This document shows positions 5,698 to 6,352 of a stretch of DNA of 6,352 nucleotides, in pieces. A model generated the notes under the pieces. That model had not been told where the DNA came from. It worked only from the letters and a program-made list of their open reading frames with translations, and did not search any database. How positions within the stretch are numbered: the first letter of the stretch is position 1; each line of letters starts with the position of its first letter. Origin of the DNA: an uncultured Collinsella sp. (GTDB lineage: Bacteria > Actinomycetota > Coriobacteriia > Coriobacteriales > Coriobacteriaceae); contig CAKUEU010000083.1 of NCBI GenBank assembly GCA_934646865.1, positions 1-6,352 of the forward strand. Direction: 5' to 3'. The translations under genes were made by a program, and so were the position numbers.

Positions 5698-5711
5698 CGA
5701 ACAGCTGTTCG
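5698..5711. promoter_or_regulatory. Perfect palindrome resembling a LexA (SOS) box
   Basis: CGAACAGCTGTTCG is a perfect 14-bp palindrome. It fits the actinobacterial LexA operator TCGAAC-N4-GTTCGA at all but one outer base, and is close to the Bacillus DinR box. It lies where the -35 region of the GyrI-like promoter should be, 9 bp from the likely -10, a position where a bound repressor would block RNA polymerase. DNA-damage induction of the GyrI-like gene is inferred. Confidence 0.6.
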
Positions 5712-5814
5712 AATGATTTGGCTGACAGATTGAGATGCGTGCGTTGTGTTTGGCGGTCGGCCTGACCCCGTCGATGATTTCTCGGCCTCCCCGGCGCCTC
5801 GCCTACACCCGCCA

Positions 5815-5857
5815 TTTCCCCATATAAAACCTGCCAAAATAAACCTGTCCCTTTTTG
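5815..5857 (+). repeat. 43-bp dispersed repeat, right copy
   Basis: This matches the reverse complement of 3257-3299 at 41 of 43 bases. CCAAAA (5834-5839) can pair with TTTTGG (5853-5858). The identity stops abruptly after CTTTTTG: the left copy continues into an arm that closes a hairpin, this one does not. It lies between the divergently transcribed GyrI-like and ABC genes. The rest of 5712-5912 holds no gene I can support. Confidence 0.8.
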
Positions 5858-5870
5858 GTCGGTGCGAAAT

Positions 5871-5892
5871 GGGTAATACTAAAGAGTTATCC
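5871..5892. promoter_or_regulatory. Imperfect 22-bp dyad before the ABC ATPase gene
   Basis: GGGTAATACT (5871-5880) and AGAGTTATCC (5883-5892) are inverted copies with 7 of 10 matching positions around a central AA, ending 20 bp before the start codon. Size and place suit an operator for a dimeric repressor such as a TetR-type protein, but no regulator gene is visible here and the match is imperfect. A clear promoter for this gene is not evident. Confidence 0.3.
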
Positions 5893-5912
5893 GACCAGAT
5901 GGGAACCGATCG

Positions 5913-6352
5913 ATGGCCTATATCGAATTCAAAGACGTCATCAAAGCATACGGCGAGGGCGATGCCCGCATTCATGCGCTCGACGGCGCGAGCTTTACGG
6001 TCGAGCGCGGCGAGCTCGCCATCATTCTGGGCGCTTCGGGCGCCGGCAAGACCACGGCCCTCAACATTCTGGGCGGCATGGACACGGCGACCTCCGGCAC
6101 TGTGACGGTGGACGGGCGCGACGTGAGCTCCGCCAACGAGGCGCAGCTCGTGGAGTACCGCCGCGCCGACGTCGGCTTTGTCTTCCAGTTCTACAATCTG
6201 GTTCCTAACCTGACGGCGCTTGAGAACGTCGAACTCGCGGCACAGATCTGCCCTGATTCGCTCGATGCCGAACAGACGCTTCGTCAGGTTGGCCTGGGCG
6301 AGCGCCTGGGCAACTTTCCGGCGCAGCTTTCGGGCGGCGAGCAGCAGCGCGT
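5913..6352 (+). CDS. ABC transporter ATP-binding protein, MacB/LolD type (3' end outside window)
   Basis: The gene starts at ATG 5913, the only start codon after an in-frame TAA at 5880-5882, and is still open at the window edge, giving 146 complete residues. It has the A-loop region (KAYGEGDARIHALDG), Walker A GASGAGKT (40-47), the Q-loop glutamine at about 92 in VFQFYNL, and the ABC signature LSGGEQQR (139-146); Walker B lies beyond the edge. The pattern FQFYNLVPNLTALENVELA and the LxxVGL helix are typical of the LolD/MacB/FtsE class, whose ATPases drive FtsX-like permeases for lipoprotein or peptide export or for bacitracin-type antimicrobial peptide resistance. A permease gene is therefore expected just to the right. 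The ribosome binding site is weak (GGGA at 5901-5904). Substrate cannot be inferred. Confidence 0.93.
   Translation, partial: MAYIEFKDVIKAYGEGDARIHALDGASFTVERGELAIILGASGAGKTTALNILGGMDTATSGTVTVDGRDVSSANEAQLVEYRRADVGFVFQFYNLVPNLTALENVELAAQICPDSLDAEQTLRQVGLGERLGNFPAQLSGGEQQR

Noticed and set aside
3257..5857. Composite transposon or insertion sequence bounded by the 43-bp repeats
   Set aside because: No transposase or integrase lies between them and no target-site duplication is visible; the genes inside look like ordinary chromosomal genes.
5625..5975. 116-codon open frame on the - strand between the GyrI-like and ABC genes
   Set aside because: It overlaps both gene starts, passes through the 43-bp repeat, and lacks any recognisable domain.

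Overview
The window is GC-rich bacterial DNA, apart from some AT-richer spacers. Gene content, protein style and the paired 43-bp intergenic repeat suggest an anaerobic gut actinobacterium of the Coriobacteriia, most likely Collinsella or a close relative. This placement is inferred from remembered family members, not from a search.

Layout, left to right. Positions 1-395 hold no convincing gene: a strong hairpin at the edge, then a very GC-rich stretch with three degenerate ~52-bp repeats, then a likely promoter. Next on the + strand is ogt (396-974), an O6-alkylguanine-DNA alkyltransferase. A two-component operon follows on the + strand: an OmpR-family response regulator (1203-1886) and, 2 nt later, its membrane histidine kinase (1889-3250). 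Upstream of the regulator, two GCTAAGG-type direct repeats lie 11 bp apart just before a TTGACG -35 box, the arrangement expected for autoregulation. A terminator-like hairpin starts at the kinase stop codon.

Positions 3251-3581 lie between convergent genes and hold one copy of a 43-bp dispersed repeat plus an array of ~62-bp units, each built from 14-bp half-sites in alternating orientation. On the - strand come a CLC-family transporter (3582-4832) with the residue signature of fluoride/proton antiporters, and a GyrI-like protein (5003-5641) whose family includes hydrolases of cyclopropane-bearing genotoxins. The GyrI-like promoter carries a perfect CGAAC-N4-GTTCG palindrome, a strong match to actinobacterial LexA (SOS) boxes. 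The second, inverted copy of the 43-bp repeat (41/43 identical) lies at 5815-5857. A lipoprotein/peptide-export-type ABC ATPase starts at 5913 and runs off the right edge.

The clearest functional theme is protection against chemical damage: alkyl-guanine repair, probable fluoride export and a possibly SOS-controlled GyrI-like protein, beside an envelope two-component system and an exporter ATPase. No phage, CRISPR, toxin-antitoxin or biosynthetic system is visible. The least explained structures are the 62-bp dyad array, the inverted 43-bp repeats and the LexA-like site.
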